Shown here piece by piece: positions 26,241 to 35,101 of a DNA stretch of 54,835 nucleotides. The notes below the pieces were generated by a model, which ran no database searches, was not told where the DNA came from, and worked only from the letters and a program-made list of their open reading frames with translations. The stretch is from the NCBI GenBank assembly GCA_902523095.1, contig CABYYE010000005.1, forward strand, positions 1 to 54,835. Direction: 5' to 3'. The DNA is from an uncultured Pelagibacteraceae bacterium. Its GTDB lineage: Bacteria; Pseudomonadota; Alphaproteobacteria; Pelagibacterales; Pelagibacteraceae. The translations under genes were made by a program, and so were the position numbers. Positions within the stretch are counted from its first letter, which is position 1; each line of letters begins with the position of its first letter.

Positions 26241-27287
26241 TACATCGCCGTCTTTTACAACATAGTCTTTCCCTTCAATTCTTAATTTACCATTTTCTTT
26301 ACACTTCTCTGCACTTCCAAATTTTATAAAATCCTCACACGAAACAGCTTCAGCTCTAATAAAATTTTTTTCAAAGTCGGTATGTATGACACTTGCTGCT
26401 TTTGGAGCCAAGGTATTTTTTTTTACTGTCCAAGCCCTACTTTCCTCAGGACCTGAGGTAAAAAATGTATCTAAATTTAAAAGATCATATCCTTCTTTAA
26501 TTAATTTATTAAGACCTGTTTTGTTCAGACCAATTTCCCTCATAAAAATTTCTCTTTCATTTTTATCTAAACTTGTAATTTGATCCTCTATATCTGCACA
26601 AATTGTAACAATTTTTTCCTCATTCATTTTTGATTTTATTAATTGTGTATATTCATTACCTTTAATTAAACTTGCCTCATCAACATTGCATACAATAATT
26701 TTAGGTTTTACACTCAACAAACCAAAATTTGATAAAAATGATTTTTCTTCTTCATTTTCAATTGAAATATCTCTTCCTTGATTCAACTGATCGATTTTAT
26801 TATTCAATATTTCTATTTCTTTATCTTTAAGTAATTTCTTCTTACCTTTCTCGATTTTTTTCTGAATTAAGTCAATGTCAGACAATCTAATTTCAGTTTG
26901 AATAGTATCGAGGTCGTTGAGTGGGCTGATCTTAGAGTTAACATGAGTTATTTTTTCAGAGTCAAAACATCTAACTAAGTGAATAATTGCATCCACCTCT
27001 CTAATATGCGCGAGAAACTTATTGCCTAAACCTTCACCTTTTGAGGCACCTTCTACTAATCCCGCTATATCAACAAAAGTAATATTAGTATAAATTTTTT
27101 TTTTTGACTTAGATAATTTTGATAACTCATCCAATCTTGGGTCTATTACATCTACAATTCCAATATTGGGATCTATTGTACAAAATGGGAAATTTGCAGC
27201 TTCAGCATTTTTTGAAGCTGTTAGGGCATTAAACAAAGTAGATTTTCCAACATTAGGAAGACCCACGATTCCACATTTAAATCCCAT
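26217..27287 (-). CDS. ychF: Redox/ribosome-associated ATPase YchF (Obg family)
   Basis: P-loop NTPase of the Obg/YchF group that binds ribosomes. 356 residues. P-loop GLPNVGKST (9-17), [20 protein letters not shown] for G3, and the YchF-specific CNVDE in place of NKxD, explaining ATP preference in this family. The C-terminal TGS-like domain ([12 protein letters not shown], then [15 protein letters not shown]) is present. It overlaps pth by 11 nt at its start. Pairing of pth and ychF is widespread in bacteria. Confidence 0.96.
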   Translation of the reverse strand: MGFKCGIVGLPNVGKSTLFNALTASKNAEAANFPFCTIDPNIGIVDVIDPRLDELSKLSKSKKKIYTNITFVDIAGLVEGASKGEGLGNKFLAHIREVDAIIHLVRCFDSEKITHVNSKISPLNDLDTIQTEIRLSDIDLIQKKIEKGKKKLLKDKEIEILNNKIDQLNQGRDISIENEEEKSFLSNFGLLSVKPKIIVCNVDEASLIKGNEYTQLIKSKMNEEKIVTICADIEDQITSLDKNEREIFMREIGLNKTGLNKLIKEGYDLLNLDTFFTSGPEESRAWTVKKNTLAPKAASVIHTDFEKNFIRAEAVSCEDFIKFGSAEKCKENGKLRIEGKDYVVKDGDVLNFRVNP

Positions 27288-27849
27288 TAAGGTTTTGATT
27301 AACTTTACTTGAGAATAAATCTATTTTTTTATCAATCAAGGTTGGAATTAATTTTACAATACTATTTGTAATCTCATTAATTTTTTCTTCCTCATCGTCT
27401 TTAAAATCTTCTAAAACATGATTATTAACTTTTTTTTTTTGTTTAGGGTGACCAATTCCTATTCTTACTCTTGAATAATCTTTTCCGATGAATTTGTCTA
27501 TAGATTCAATACCATTGTGGCCAGCGCTACCACCACCAAATTTTGCTTTTACCTTTCCAAAATCTATATCCAAATCATCATGAAAAACAAAAACATTCTT
27601 TGCATCTATTTTGAAATAATCTATTAGTTCCTTTATTGCTGTTCCTGAATTATTCATAAAAGTTAGAGGTTTTATTGCGTATATTTTTTTAGACTCAATG
27701 TTTCCAGTAGTTAATAAGCCTTTGAACTTTGGTTTTTGTTTAGACAGTTTAAAGTGTAGATTTATAGCATCAATAATTTTAAATCCTATATTGTGTCTAG
27801 TATTGACATAATTTGCACCAGGATTTCCTAATCCAACAAGTAAAAGCAT
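27277..27849 (-). CDS. pth: Peptidyl-tRNA hydrolase
   Basis: Recycles peptidyl-tRNAs dropped from ribosomes. 190 residues. N-terminal LVGLGNPGANYVNTRHNIGF contains catalytic H19; FMNNSG and VFHDDLDIDFGK with the catalytic aspartate, and GGGSAGHNGIESI, are all typical Pth signatures. It lies between rplY (5-base gap) and ychF (overlap), the common rplY-pth-ychF order. Confidence 0.96.
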   Translation of the reverse strand: MLLLVGLGNPGANYVNTRHNIGFKIIDAINLHFKLSKQKPKFKGLLTTGNIESKKIYAIKPLTFMNNSGTAIKELIDYFKIDAKNVFVFHDDLDIDFGKVKAKFGGGSAGHNGIESIDKFIGKDYSRVRIGIGHPKQKKKVNNHVLEDFKDDEEEKINEITNSIVKLIPTLIDKKIDLFSSKVNQNLNGI

Positions 27850-27854
27850 ATTAA

Positions 27855-28625
27855 TTATTTTTTCTCGGCAGGTTTTTTTTCAGCAGGTTTTTTATCTTCA
27901 GATTTTTTTTCACCTCCGCCTTTTTTGTCACCACTCGCAGCCTCTTTAGTTTTGTCATCTTTTTTAGCTGCGTCACCTTCCTTAGCAGCACCTTCAGCAC
28001 CTTCAGCTGGAGTTTCTCCCTCAGCACCCTCTACTGTTTCTTCTGCAGGTTTCTCTGGTTCTTTGATTACTGTAGGTGCAGCGACTGTTGCAATAACAAA
28101 GTCTCTATCTGTAATCGTAGGATTAACATTTTCTGGTAATTTGACAGACGAAATCTTTAAACTTGTTCCAATATCTGTTCCTGTTAAATCGATGACTATC
28201 TCATCAGGTATATTTTCTGCTGGACATTTCATTTCAACTGCTCTTCTAACAATGTTAAGCACTCCACCTCTTTTTAACCCTGGAGAATCTGGGTGATTAA
28301 TAAATTTTACTGGAATCTCTAGAATTATTTTTTTTCCAGCTATTACTCTCATAAAATCGATGTGAATAGGCTCTTCAGAAACGACATGATAAGATACATC
28401 ACGAGGCAAAACCTTTTCTTTTTTTCCTTCAATCTCTAACTCTAATACTTTTGATAAAAAATTATCTGAATTAATTATTTCTCTGATAGCTTTTTTTTCT
28501 ATTGAAATTTTTTGATTAGGATCTTTACCACCATAAAGTATGGCAGGTATCAATCCTGAGTTTCTCAACTTATTAGTTGCCCCGGTTGAGGTACTCTCTC
28601 TTTTTATTGCTTTTAAGTTGCTCAT
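27855..28625 (-). CDS. rplY: 50S ribosomal protein L25/CTC family with long charged tail
   Basis: Binds 5S rRNA in the large subunit. 256 residues: an L25 domain (about 1-90), a TL5/CTC beta domain (about 95-185, with PGLKRGGVLNIVRRAVEM), and a 60-residue tail of Ala, Glu, Gly and Lys (AEETVEGAEGETPAEGAEGA and on to KKPAEKKPAEKK). The tail has no aromatic residues, looks disordered, and its codons are visibly richer in G and C than the surroundings. The last ten codons are a 15-base tandem repeat. Starts 53 bases after prs. Confidence 0.93.
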   Translation of the reverse strand: MSNLKAIKRESTSTGATNKLRNSGLIPAILYGGKDPNQKISIEKKAIREIINSDNFLSKVLELEIEGKKEKVLPRDVSYHVVSEEPIHIDFMRVIAGKKIILEIPVKFINHPDSPGLKRGGVLNIVRRAVEMKCPAENIPDEIVIDLTGTDIGTSLKISSVKLPENVNPTITDRDFVIATVAAPTVIKEPEKPAEETVEGAEGETPAEGAEGAAKEGDAAKKDDKTKEAASGDKKGGGEKKSEDKKPAEKKPAEKK

Positions 28626-28678
28626 CTATATTTTTTGTTGAAAGGCTATATAACGCAAGTTATTTGAGAAAACAAGTA

Positions 28679-29611
28679 TTAATTAAATAAATCTGATACT
28701 GAGTTGGAATTAGCTATTCTTTTTATTGCTTCAGACATTAAAGGAGAAATAGATAGAAGCTCAATTTTATTGTTATTTTTAATTTTTTTTGAATTATCGA
28801 TTGTATCAGTAATAATTAGTTTTTTTATTTTTGAATTTTTAATTTTTTTAACAGCTTCTCCACTTAAAACTGCGTGTGTAATAAATACGTAAACTTCATT
28901 AGCTCCACTTTTTTTCAAAGCATCAACAGCATTAACAATAGTTCCGCCACTATCTATAATATCATCAACAATTATACATGTTTTATTTTTCACATTTCCA
29001 ATGATGTTCATAACTTGTGATTTTCCTGGAGCAGGCCTTCTTTTATCGATTATTGCTAGTTCTGCCTTTATTCTAGTTGCCAACCCCCTCGTTCTTTGAA
29101 CTCCACCAACGTCTGGAGAAACACAAATAAGTTTTTTGTTATTGAATTTTTTTTTTATATATTTTGCAAATAATGGAGTTGTAAATAAGTTGTCTACCGG
29201 CATATCAAAAAAACCTTGGATTTGTCCTGCGTGCAAATCGACAGTTACAACTCTACTTGCACCAGCATTAGAAATTAAATTTGCTACGACTTTAGCTGAA
29301 ATAGAAGTTCTAGGAGCAACTTTTCTATCTTGTCTTGCATAACCGAAGTATGGAATTACAGCAGTAATATTTTTTGCGGAAGACCTTCTTAGTGCATCAA
29401 TAACAAGCAACAATTCCATTAAATTATCATTAGCTGGATTCGAAGTAGATTGAATTACAAATACGCTGTTGCCTCTTATGTTCTCATTAATTTCTACGTA
29501 AATTTCTCCGTCTGCAAATCTCTTTATATTTGTATTTACTAATTTTAATTTTAGTTTATTTGCAATATCTTTGCTTAGTTTAAGATTACTTGTGCCAGAT
29601 AAAATTTTCAT
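28679..29611 (-). CDS. prs: Ribose-phosphate pyrophosphokinase
   Basis: Makes PRPP from ribose-5-phosphate and ATP for nucleotide, histidine and tryptophan synthesis. 310 residues, full length. Signatures: RDKVAPRTSISAK-type segment (DRKVAPRTSISAKVVA), VVTVDLHAGQIQGFF with the metal-binding histidine, and PRPP loop CIIVDDIIDSGGT. A 126-base gap upstream holds a good promoter and a palindrome. rplY, pth and ychF follow, probably in one transcript. Confidence 0.96.
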   Translation of the reverse strand: MKILSGTSNLKLSKDIANKLKLKLVNTNIKRFADGEIYVEINENIRGNSVFVIQSTSNPANDNLMELLLVIDALRRSSAKNITAVIPYFGYARQDRKVAPRTSISAKVVANLISNAGASRVVTVDLHAGQIQGFFDMPVDNLFTTPLFAKYIKKKFNNKKLICVSPDVGGVQRTRGLATRIKAELAIIDKRRPAPGKSQVMNIIGNVKNKTCIIVDDIIDSGGTIVNAVDALKKSGANEVYVFITHAVLSGEAVKKIKNSKIKKLIITDTIDNSKKIKNNNKIELLSISPLMSEAIKRIANSNSVSDLFN

Positions 29612-29623
29612 GAAATGTATTTA

Positions 29624-29652
29624 CTTATACAATTATTTTTAAAAGTTTTCAA
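29624..29652 (-). promoter_or_regulatory. Promoter of prs
   Basis: Minus strand: TTGAAA (29652-29647), a 17-base spacer, TATAAG (29629-29624), then 12 bases to the ATG at 29611. Near-consensus sigma-70 layout. Predicted 5' UTR is about six bases without a Shine-Dalgarno. Confidence 0.6.
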
Positions 29653-29665
29653 ATCTTATTCATTT

Positions 29666-29683
29666 TTAATTATCGATAATTAA
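29666..29683. promoter_or_regulatory. 18-bp perfect palindrome upstream of the prs promoter
   Basis: TTAATTATC directly followed by GATAATTAA. Centre lies about 57 bases upstream of the predicted prs start, where an activator or repressor could bind. No T tract follows on either strand, so a terminator for pgeF is unlikely. AT-richness makes chance matches possible. The remaining 126-base gap (29612-29737) shows nothing else. Confidence 0.4.
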
Positions 29684-29737
29684 TATGTTGTTTCAGATTT
29701 ATACTTTAAAGAGCTTTAACAACTTAAAATATAATGA

Positions 29738-30508
29738 TTAATTTTGGCTAAACTTTGTCAAACAAATTATCGATATACATCTACCGTAGTCAACATCTCT
29801 TAATTTTTGAGATCTTCTATAGCTAAAAAATACATTTTTTTCTTTGAATGTATCATAATTAACATGATCCACCTTAACTTTTAATCTAATTAATTTATCA
29901 TAAACGTATTTTCTTAAATCAAACAGTCTTTTATCTTTATTCTTTTTGGTAAAATAAACAGAGTTTTTCTTCGACTTTGTTTTAAATCTTTTATAAAAAT
30001 TATAGTCCACTTCATAACTTTCTTTTCCTATACATGGACCAATACTTGCTACGATTTTATTTTGTTTTTTAAATTTTTTAAATTTAGATATAGTTTTTTC
30101 AATGACACCTAAAAATGCTCCTTTCCATCCCGCGTGAATACAACCGATAGCTTGATTTTCAGTATCATATAAAATTATTGGAACACAATCTGCTGTTACA
30201 ACTCCCAATCCAAATCCACTTAAATTAGTCACAGTTGCATCACAATTGAATTTTTTTTTGTATTTATTCTTTTTATCAACAAAGATTACTTTGTTACTAT
30301 GAGTTTGATGCATAAGAATTAGTTTTTTTTTGTCTAATTTCATTTTTTTAGATACTAAAGATAAGTTTTTTCTTACATTATTTTTGTTATCTTTAGAGCC
30401 TCTTCCACAATTCAAACTTTTATAAATTCCTGTTGAGAAGCCTCCCTTTCTTGAGAAAAAACAATGGTTGATATTTTTAAACTTCTTTAAATTTTTTGAA
30501 TAAAACAT
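29738..30508 (-). CDS. pgeF: Peptidoglycan editing factor PgeF / laccase-domain protein
   Basis: 256-residue member of the YfiH/PgeF (laccase domain, DUF152) family. Conserved metal/nucleoside-site motifs: MHQTHSNKVIFVD, CDATVTNLSGFGLGVVTADC and IGCIHAGWKGAFLGVI, plus SIGPCIGKESYEV and FFSYRR near the C-terminus. In E. coli the protein removes mis-incorporated serine from peptidoglycan precursors; some relatives act on purine nucleosides, so the activity is inferred. It follows midA with a one-base overlap. Confidence 0.88.
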   Translation of the reverse strand: MFYSKNLKKFKNINHCFFSRKGGFSTGIYKSLNCGRGSKDNKNNVRKNLSLVSKKMKLDKKKLILMHQTHSNKVIFVDKKNKYKKKFNCDATVTNLSGFGLGVVTADCVPIILYDTENQAIGCIHAGWKGAFLGVIEKTISKFKKFKKQNKIVASIGPCIGKESYEVDYNFYKRFKTKSKKNSVYFTKKNKDKRLFDLRKYVYDKLIRLKVKVDHVNYDTFKEKNVFFSYRRSQKLRDVDYGRCISIICLTKFSQN

Positions 30509-31569
30509 TAGCTGAATCCCGGAAAATTATCTTTATTGAATTTATAAGCAAAAATTACTTTAAATAAATCACCCATTAATTTTGCGTCAACAAGTCTTTT
30601 TAATCTAAAATATAAATCAGATTTATCTTTAAAACTCATTTTTTTACTTAAAATTTCAGCTCGTTGGAAAATACCCATTTTTTCCAAAAAATTTTTTTGT
30701 GTTTGAATATTTTTAACTTTCAACTTATTTCTTATAAAATACTCTTTTAAAAGCTTAAAATTAACAAGAGAAGTAATATCTGCTTTACCTAAGTTTTCTA
30801 ATAAATCATTTTTTTTATGTTTAAAAACAGATTGTAAGGTATCTTTATTTTCAGCTGAAATATACCCATAGTCTATCAATAACAACCCTCCCTTTTGTTT
30901 TGTTATCTTTTTTGTAATCCTGTCCAATTCACTAAAACCCAATTTTGGAAATTCAATAAAATTCAAGTTCTGCAATGTTTTAAATTTTTTTATTTGTTTA
31001 ATCTCTTTTTTTTTTGCTTTTTTATAAATTTCTTTTATTTCATTTTTTTTACTAAGCAAATAGTACTTTTCTAATAAAACTTTCTTTTTAAATAAAAACT
31101 GTTTAATAGGCAAAGCATCAAAAAATTCGTTACCGAAAAAAAAGATTGGTCCTTTTTTTATACTATTAAAATTATTAATCCATTTTACTTTTGGACTATT
31201 AATTTTATCTTTTTGTATCTTTTTTAATAAATTACTTTTCTCATATAAATAAATATTAGTTGATTTTTTAAACTCTGGGAATTTATTAAAAGTTTTAATT
31301 AAAACTTTTGTAAGACTTCCATCCCCAGGACCAAGTTCAACAATGTTAAAACTTTTAGGTTTTTTTAAGTTATTCCAAACCGACACAAACCAAATACCAA
31401 TAATTTCTGAAAATAAACTTGAGATACCTGGTGAAGTAATAAAATCACCTTTATTTCCGAACGGAATATTAGAAGAATAATAACCGTCTTTTTTATTAAA
31501 AAGCACATTTTCAAAAAATCTATCTACCGGAAGTGCTTTATAATCATTAAAAAAGTTTTGATTAATCAT
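30508..31569 (-). CDS. SAM-dependent methyltransferase, MidA/NDUFAF7 family
   Basis: 353-residue protein of the DUF185 family. The mitochondrial relative NDUFAF7 methylates an arginine of a complex I subunit during assembly. Family features visible: DGYYSSNIPFGNKGDFITSP near the N-terminus, EIIGIWFVSVW, the SAM-binding VELGPGDGSLT (about 88-98), and FFGNEFFDALPIKQF. Starts inside the lgt stop (4-nt overlap). The lgt-midA-pgeF order is conserved in Alphaproteobacteria. A complex I role is inferred from the family. Confidence 0.85.
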   Translation of the reverse strand: MINQNFFNDYKALPVDRFFENVLFNKKDGYYSSNIPFGNKGDFITSPGISSLFSEIIGIWFVSVWNNLKKPKSFNIVELGPGDGSLTKVLIKTFNKFPEFKKSTNIYLYEKSNLLKKIQKDKINSPKVKWINNFNSIKKGPIFFFGNEFFDALPIKQFLFKKKVLLEKYYLLSKKNEIKEIYKKAKKKEIKQIKKFKTLQNLNFIEFPKLGFSELDRITKKITKQKGGLLLIDYGYISAENKDTLQSVFKHKKNDLLENLGKADITSLVNFKLLKEYFIRNKLKVKNIQTQKNFLEKMGIFQRAEILSKKMSFKDKSDLYFRLKRLVDAKLMGDLFKVIFAYKFNKDNFPGFS

Positions 31570-32345
31570 CTTTTTTTTAAAAAAATAATTCCACCAACCA
31601 CTATCATAAATGTACTTAAAATTGTTCCCATGCTAAAAATATTAAGTATATATCCAATTTGTTTATCAGGTTCTCTAAATAGTTCAGCAAATATTCTAAA
31701 AAATCCATAAATAATTAAAAACATATAAGAACAAGTGCCAATTTTATAGTTTTTTTTAAAAAAAATAAAATTCATTACAAAAAATAATACCAAGCCTTCT
31801 AATAATGCTTCGTATATTTGCGATGGATGTCTTACAAGATTATCAAACTTAGGAAATACTACACCCCAAATAATATTAGTTGTTTTACCCACTAATTCAC
31901 CATTAATAAAATTAGCAATTCTTCCAAAAAATATTCCTATGGGAGACACACATGCAATTATGTCCAATAAAAAAAATGTAGAAATCTTTTTTTTTAAGGA
32001 AAATAAATAGGTACCAAACACTACTCCTATTAAAGCTCCATGAAAAGACATGCCTCCTTGCCAAATTTTTAGTATTTCGAAAGGATTGAAAAGATAATAG
32101 TTAAAATTATAAAATAGTGTGTATCCTAGTCTACCACCAATTATTATGGAGACAATCAAGTATGTAATTAAATTATCAAATTCTTTAATTTCAAATCTAT
32201 AGTCAGTAATTTTAAATTTCTTTAAGATAATCTTCTTAGCAAACCACCATCCTAGCAAAATTCCTATAATATAAGCTAAAGAATACCATCTTATTTCAAT
32301 AATACCTAAACTTATTAAAACAGGGTCTAAATTATGCGTATACAT
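31566..32345 (-). CDS. lgt: Prolipoprotein diacylglyceryl transferase
   Basis: Inner-membrane enzyme attaching diacylglycerol to the lipobox cysteine of lipoproteins. 259 residues, seven hydrophobic helices. Signatures: IRWYSLAYIIGILLGW at the N-terminus, GGRLGYTLFYN, GGMSFHGALIGV, and the Lgt fingerprint GRIANFINGELVG, followed by RHPSQIYEALLEG. Divergent from ubiK across 51 bases. Confidence 0.96.
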   Translation of the reverse strand: MYTHNLDPVLISLGIIEIRWYSLAYIIGILLGWWFAKKIILKKFKITDYRFEIKEFDNLITYLIVSIIIGGRLGYTLFYNFNYYLFNPFEILKIWQGGMSFHGALIGVVFGTYLFSLKKKISTFFLLDIIACVSPIGIFFGRIANFINGELVGKTTNIIWGVVFPKFDNLVRHPSQIYEALLEGLVLFFVMNFIFFKKNYKIGTCSYMFLIIYGFFRIFAELFREPDKQIGYILNIFSMGTILSTFMIVVGGIIFLKKR

Positions 32346-32396
32346 ATTTCACCATATCATAATTGAAATTTAATTTCCTATCAAATAAGATCAATT

Positions 32397-32642
32397 ATGA
32401 GTAATTCAGAAAAAATATTAAAGACTTTGTCAAATCTGATAGAAAATGGAATTTTAACTTCTAAAGATTTTAAAAAAGAGATTTCTAACAACTTTAAATT
32501 TGAAAAAGATAAACTTATTGATAAGTTACAACTTGTTTCTAGAAAAGAGTTTGAAGTTTTAAAAAAAATAGTTCAAAAACAAGACTCAATTATAAAAAAG
32601 CTTTCTAATCAAAAAAAAACTAAAAAGGTAAAGAAATCTTAA
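32397..32642 (+). CDS. ubiK: UbiK-family accessory factor (BMFP)
   Basis: 81-residue, highly charged coiled-coil protein of the BMFP/UbiK family, an accessory factor that helps the ubiquinone-synthesis complex in proteobacteria. The family's C-terminal segment LVSRKEFEVLKKIVQKQD (residues about 47-64) is well conserved, followed by a Lys-rich tail. Its 3' end overlaps the end of convergent envZ by 23 nt. Ubiquinone relevance fits the bc1 genes in the window. Confidence 0.82.
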   Translation: MSNSEKILKTLSNLIENGILTSKDFKKEISNNFKFEKDKLIDKLQLVSRKEFEVLKKIVQKQDSIIKKLSNQKKTKKVKKS

Positions 32643-33936
32643 CCATTAACCCTTTATATTTGCTTTTCCCTAACTGAACGTTACCTCCATGAGAATTTAT
32701 AATATCTTCTACTATAGCCATACCTAAACCAACCCCAGATTTATTCAAACTTCTACTTTTATCAAGTCTAAAAAAAGGTTTGAAAACATTTTTAAATTGA
32801 TCTTCTGGAATACCTGGACCATCGTCTTCAACAGTTATCACAACTCTATTTGAACCTGTTTGCATATTTACAAAAACATTTTCCCCATAAATAAGCCCAT
32901 TTTGAATTACATTTTCAAAACATCTCTTCAATGCAGAATATCTCCCATTTAACATTGCATTTGCTAGAATCTCTAAATTTAATTTTTCGCTATTTAAATC
33001 CTTTTCAATTTCACTAAGTATTTTCGATAAATCTACTCTAGCTGTTTCTTCTTGAGCCTGGGTTTTAGCAAACTGCAAATAATCATTTAACATTTTTTCC
33101 ATTTCATCTATATCTCTAGACATTTTTTCTGAAATGCTCTTTTCCTTAATCATAGCTAGTTGCAATTTTAATCTTGTTAGAGGTGTTCTTAAATCATGAC
33201 TTATCCCAGATAACATTTCCGATCTTTGATTTAAATGTCGATTAATTCTTTTTGCCATTCTATCAAACTCATAAGCTGCTTTTCTTATTTCTGCTGCCCC
33301 AGAAGGTCTAAAATCATTAATATAATTTCCTTTACCAAATCTTTCAGCAGCCTTTGCTAACTTTACTAAAGGTCTCGTTTGATTTTTAAGAAATATCAAA
33401 GCAATTAATATTAGAGCAATCGAGGGTACTGTGGTCCATAAAACAAAAAGTCTGACAGATGAAGCCGAGATCATTTCTTTAGGAACTAAAAACTCAATCA
33501 CTTCATTATCTAATTTAATTTTTATTTCTACTGCATTTTTGAATTTAGATGTACTAAACCAATATTTATTGTTTCCAAATGCTGATTTTAACTCTCTTCT
33601 CAACGATCTATCCATTGGACTGAATTTCCTTTCTCCACTTGTGTTAGGAAATACATTTTGATTTATATCAATTTCAAAATTGAAATTATTTTTGTAGCTG
33701 TCAGTAAAAAATTCTAAATTATCTTTATTATTTAAATATACTTCTTGGATAGTTTTTAGTTGAGACACTAAAGATCTAGTTATATTCTTATTTGCTTTTA
33801 TCCAGATGCTATCATAAAAAACTATAGTAATTATAATTTGTAAAATAATTGTTGGAGCAGCCACTATTATTAACGCTCTATAAAATAATCTTTTAGGTAA
33901 AATTATTTTTAAAAATTTATTCAATCCAAAGAACAT
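32620..33936 (-). CDS. envZ: EnvZ-like sensor histidine kinase
   Basis: 438-residue membrane sensor kinase. Two membrane helices (about 20-41 and 165-185) enclose a periplasmic sensor of roughly 120 residues; a HAMP segment follows (FLKNQTRPLVKLAKAAERFG). Phospho-acceptor H247 is in SGISHDLRTPLTRLK. ATP-binding boxes: N box ENVIQNGLIYG, G1 VEDDGPGIPE, F box FKPFFRLD, G2 SGVGLGMAIV. Overlaps its partner ompR by 20 nt. The stimulus is unknown; EnvZ-like fits the domain order and alphaproteobacterial sequence. Confidence 0.92.
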   Translation of the reverse strand: MFFGLNKFLKIILPKRLFYRALIIVAAPTIILQIIITIVFYDSIWIKANKNITRSLVSQLKTIQEVYLNNKDNLEFFTDSYKNNFNFEIDINQNVFPNTSGERKFSPMDRSLRRELKSAFGNNKYWFSTSKFKNAVEIKIKLDNEVIEFLVPKEMISASSVRLFVLWTTVPSIALILIALIFLKNQTRPLVKLAKAAERFGKGNYINDFRPSGAAEIRKAAYEFDRMAKRINRHLNQRSEMLSGISHDLRTPLTRLKLQLAMIKEKSISEKMSRDIDEMEKMLNDYLQFAKTQAQEETARVDLSKILSEIEKDLNSEKLNLEILANAMLNGRYSALKRCFENVIQNGLIYGENVFVNMQTGSNRVVITVEDDGPGIPEDQFKNVFKPFFRLDKSRSLNKSGVGLGMAIVEDIINSHGGNVQLGKSKYKGLMVKISLPF

Positions 33937-34594
33937 AGCCAGATCCCCTTATTGTTTGTAGGTATTTAGGATTTTTAGGATTCATTTCAATTTTTTGTCT
34001 TAACCGAGTAATCATAACATCAATTGATCTTTCCTGACTTATACCTGAAATATTTCCAATTTCTTCTCTTGAAAAAGTTTTTCCTGGGCTGGAAAGCATT
34101 TCAATTAAAACTTTTTTTTCAGATTGATTGATTTTTTTATTATTTTCACCCAAGAGTATCACCATCTTATTTAAATCAATCTGGGCTTTACCAACATAAT
34201 ATTTAGATTTTAAGTCAATTTTCTTATTTTTTTCAATTATGTTTTTTATTCTAAGAAGCAATTCTTTTGGTTCAAAGGGTTTACCCAAGTAGTCATCAGC
34301 ACCTAATTCTAATCCCTTTATTCTGTTTTCCACTTCACCTTTTGCTGTAAGCAATATAATTGGTAATTTTAATTCTTTTTTAATTTCTTTAGTCAACTCG
34401 TAACCATTTTGACCTGGCATCATCACATCAAGTACAATTAAATCAAATTTGAAATAGGTAATTTTAGCTTTAGCATCTTCCGCATTCTCGGAAGTCGAAA
34501 CTAGATAATTATTCTCACTCAAATATTCCTTAAGTAAATCTCTAATTCTATCATCATCGTCTACAACCAGTATGTGTATTTTTTTATTTTCCAT
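33917..34594 (-). CDS. ompR: OmpR/PetR-type response regulator
   Basis: 225 residues from the ATG at 34594 (two TTG codons just upstream at 34600 and 34597 are possible but less likely). Receiver domain with acidic pocket VVDDDDRIRDLL and phospho-acceptor aspartate D56 in LIVLDVMMPG; lysine in LTAKGE. C-terminal winged-helix DNA-binding domain with SREEIGNISG and QERSIDVMITRLRQKIE. Pairs with EnvZ downstream (overlap 20 nt) and overlaps petP upstream (11 nt). Alphaproteobacterial orthologues are called PetR. Confidence 0.93.
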   Translation of the reverse strand: MENKKIHILVVDDDDRIRDLLKEYLSENNYLVSTSENAEDAKAKITYFKFDLIVLDVMMPGQNGYELTKEIKKELKLPIILLTAKGEVENRIKGLELGADDYLGKPFEPKELLLRIKNIIEKNKKIDLKSKYYVGKAQIDLNKMVILLGENNKKINQSEKKVLIEMLSSPGKTFSREEIGNISGISQERSIDVMITRLRQKIEMNPKNPKYLQTIRGSGYVLWIE

Positions 34595-35024
34595 CAACAA
34601 TTTTTTTTAAAACTTCTTTAAACTTTATAACTGAGTCTGAATTAGAGTTTTTGAGTGCATTAAATATTCTTTTTTTTTGACTGTTGTATACTGCATCAAA
34701 AAAAATTTTTCCTTCTTTATTTAAAAATAAATTTTTTTTTCTTGTATCTTTTTGATCTTTAACTTCTTTTACCATTTTTGAATTCATTAAATCCCTTAAA
34801 ACTCTATTAAGACTTTGTTTTGTCACTTTTAATTTAAATATTAATTCACCAGGACTAATTCCAGGATGCCTTTCAATTAGATTTAAAGACCTCAAATGAG
34901 CAGGTCCAAAAAACTTTTTTGATAAGACTTTTTGTGGATCTGAAAAGGTTTCTCGGTAGGCATAAAATAAAAGTTGAATAAAATCTTTAATTTGTTCGTC
35001 TTTAAGATAAAGTAAATCTTTCAT
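34584..35024 (-). CDS. petP: MarR-family regulator (PetP-like)
   Basis: 146-residue winged-helix regulator. The MarR wHTH core reads AHLRSLNLIERHPGISPGEL, LKVTKQSLNRVLRDLMNSKM, and the wing is VKEVKDQKDTRKKNLFL. In Rhodobacter capsulatus the equivalent pair petP-petR was tied to cytochrome bc1 expression, and bc1 genes occur in this window at 23682. The order petP-ompR-envZ, divergent from ilvE, fits this assignment. Ligand unknown; MarR proteins often bind their own upstream region, here the 77-base gap. Confidence 0.83.
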   Translation of the reverse strand: MKDLLYLKDEQIKDFIQLLFYAYRETFSDPQKVLSKKFFGPAHLRSLNLIERHPGISPGELIFKLKVTKQSLNRVLRDLMNSKMVKEVKDQKDTRKKNLFLNKEGKIFFDAVYNSQKKRIFNALKNSNSDSVIKFKEVLKKIVDGK

Positions 35025-35101
35025 AATGGTAAGTTATATTGACTTATCCTAATAAGAAATATACTTTTTTGTAACAAAAAAATCTATATATTTACTTCTT
35101 A
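35025..35101. promoter_or_regulatory. petP/ilvE divergent control region
   Basis: Contains TTGACT (35039-35044), a 15-base spacer and TATACT (35060-35065) towards ilvE, and a second -10-like TATATA at 35085-35090, eleven bases before the ilvE ATG. A small inverted repeat CTTAT-CCTA-ATAAG (35043-35056) overlaps the first spacer and could serve as a MarR-type operator. All are weak, short matches. Confidence 0.35.

Noticed and set aside
26217-27287. Missing NKxD motif in the YchF GTPase
   Set aside because: The NxxE variant (CNVDE) is normal for YchF and explains its ATP preference.
27925-28296. Plus-strand Ala/Ser-rich open frame opposite rplY
   Set aside because: It is the mirror of the low-complexity rplY tail and has no family resemblance.
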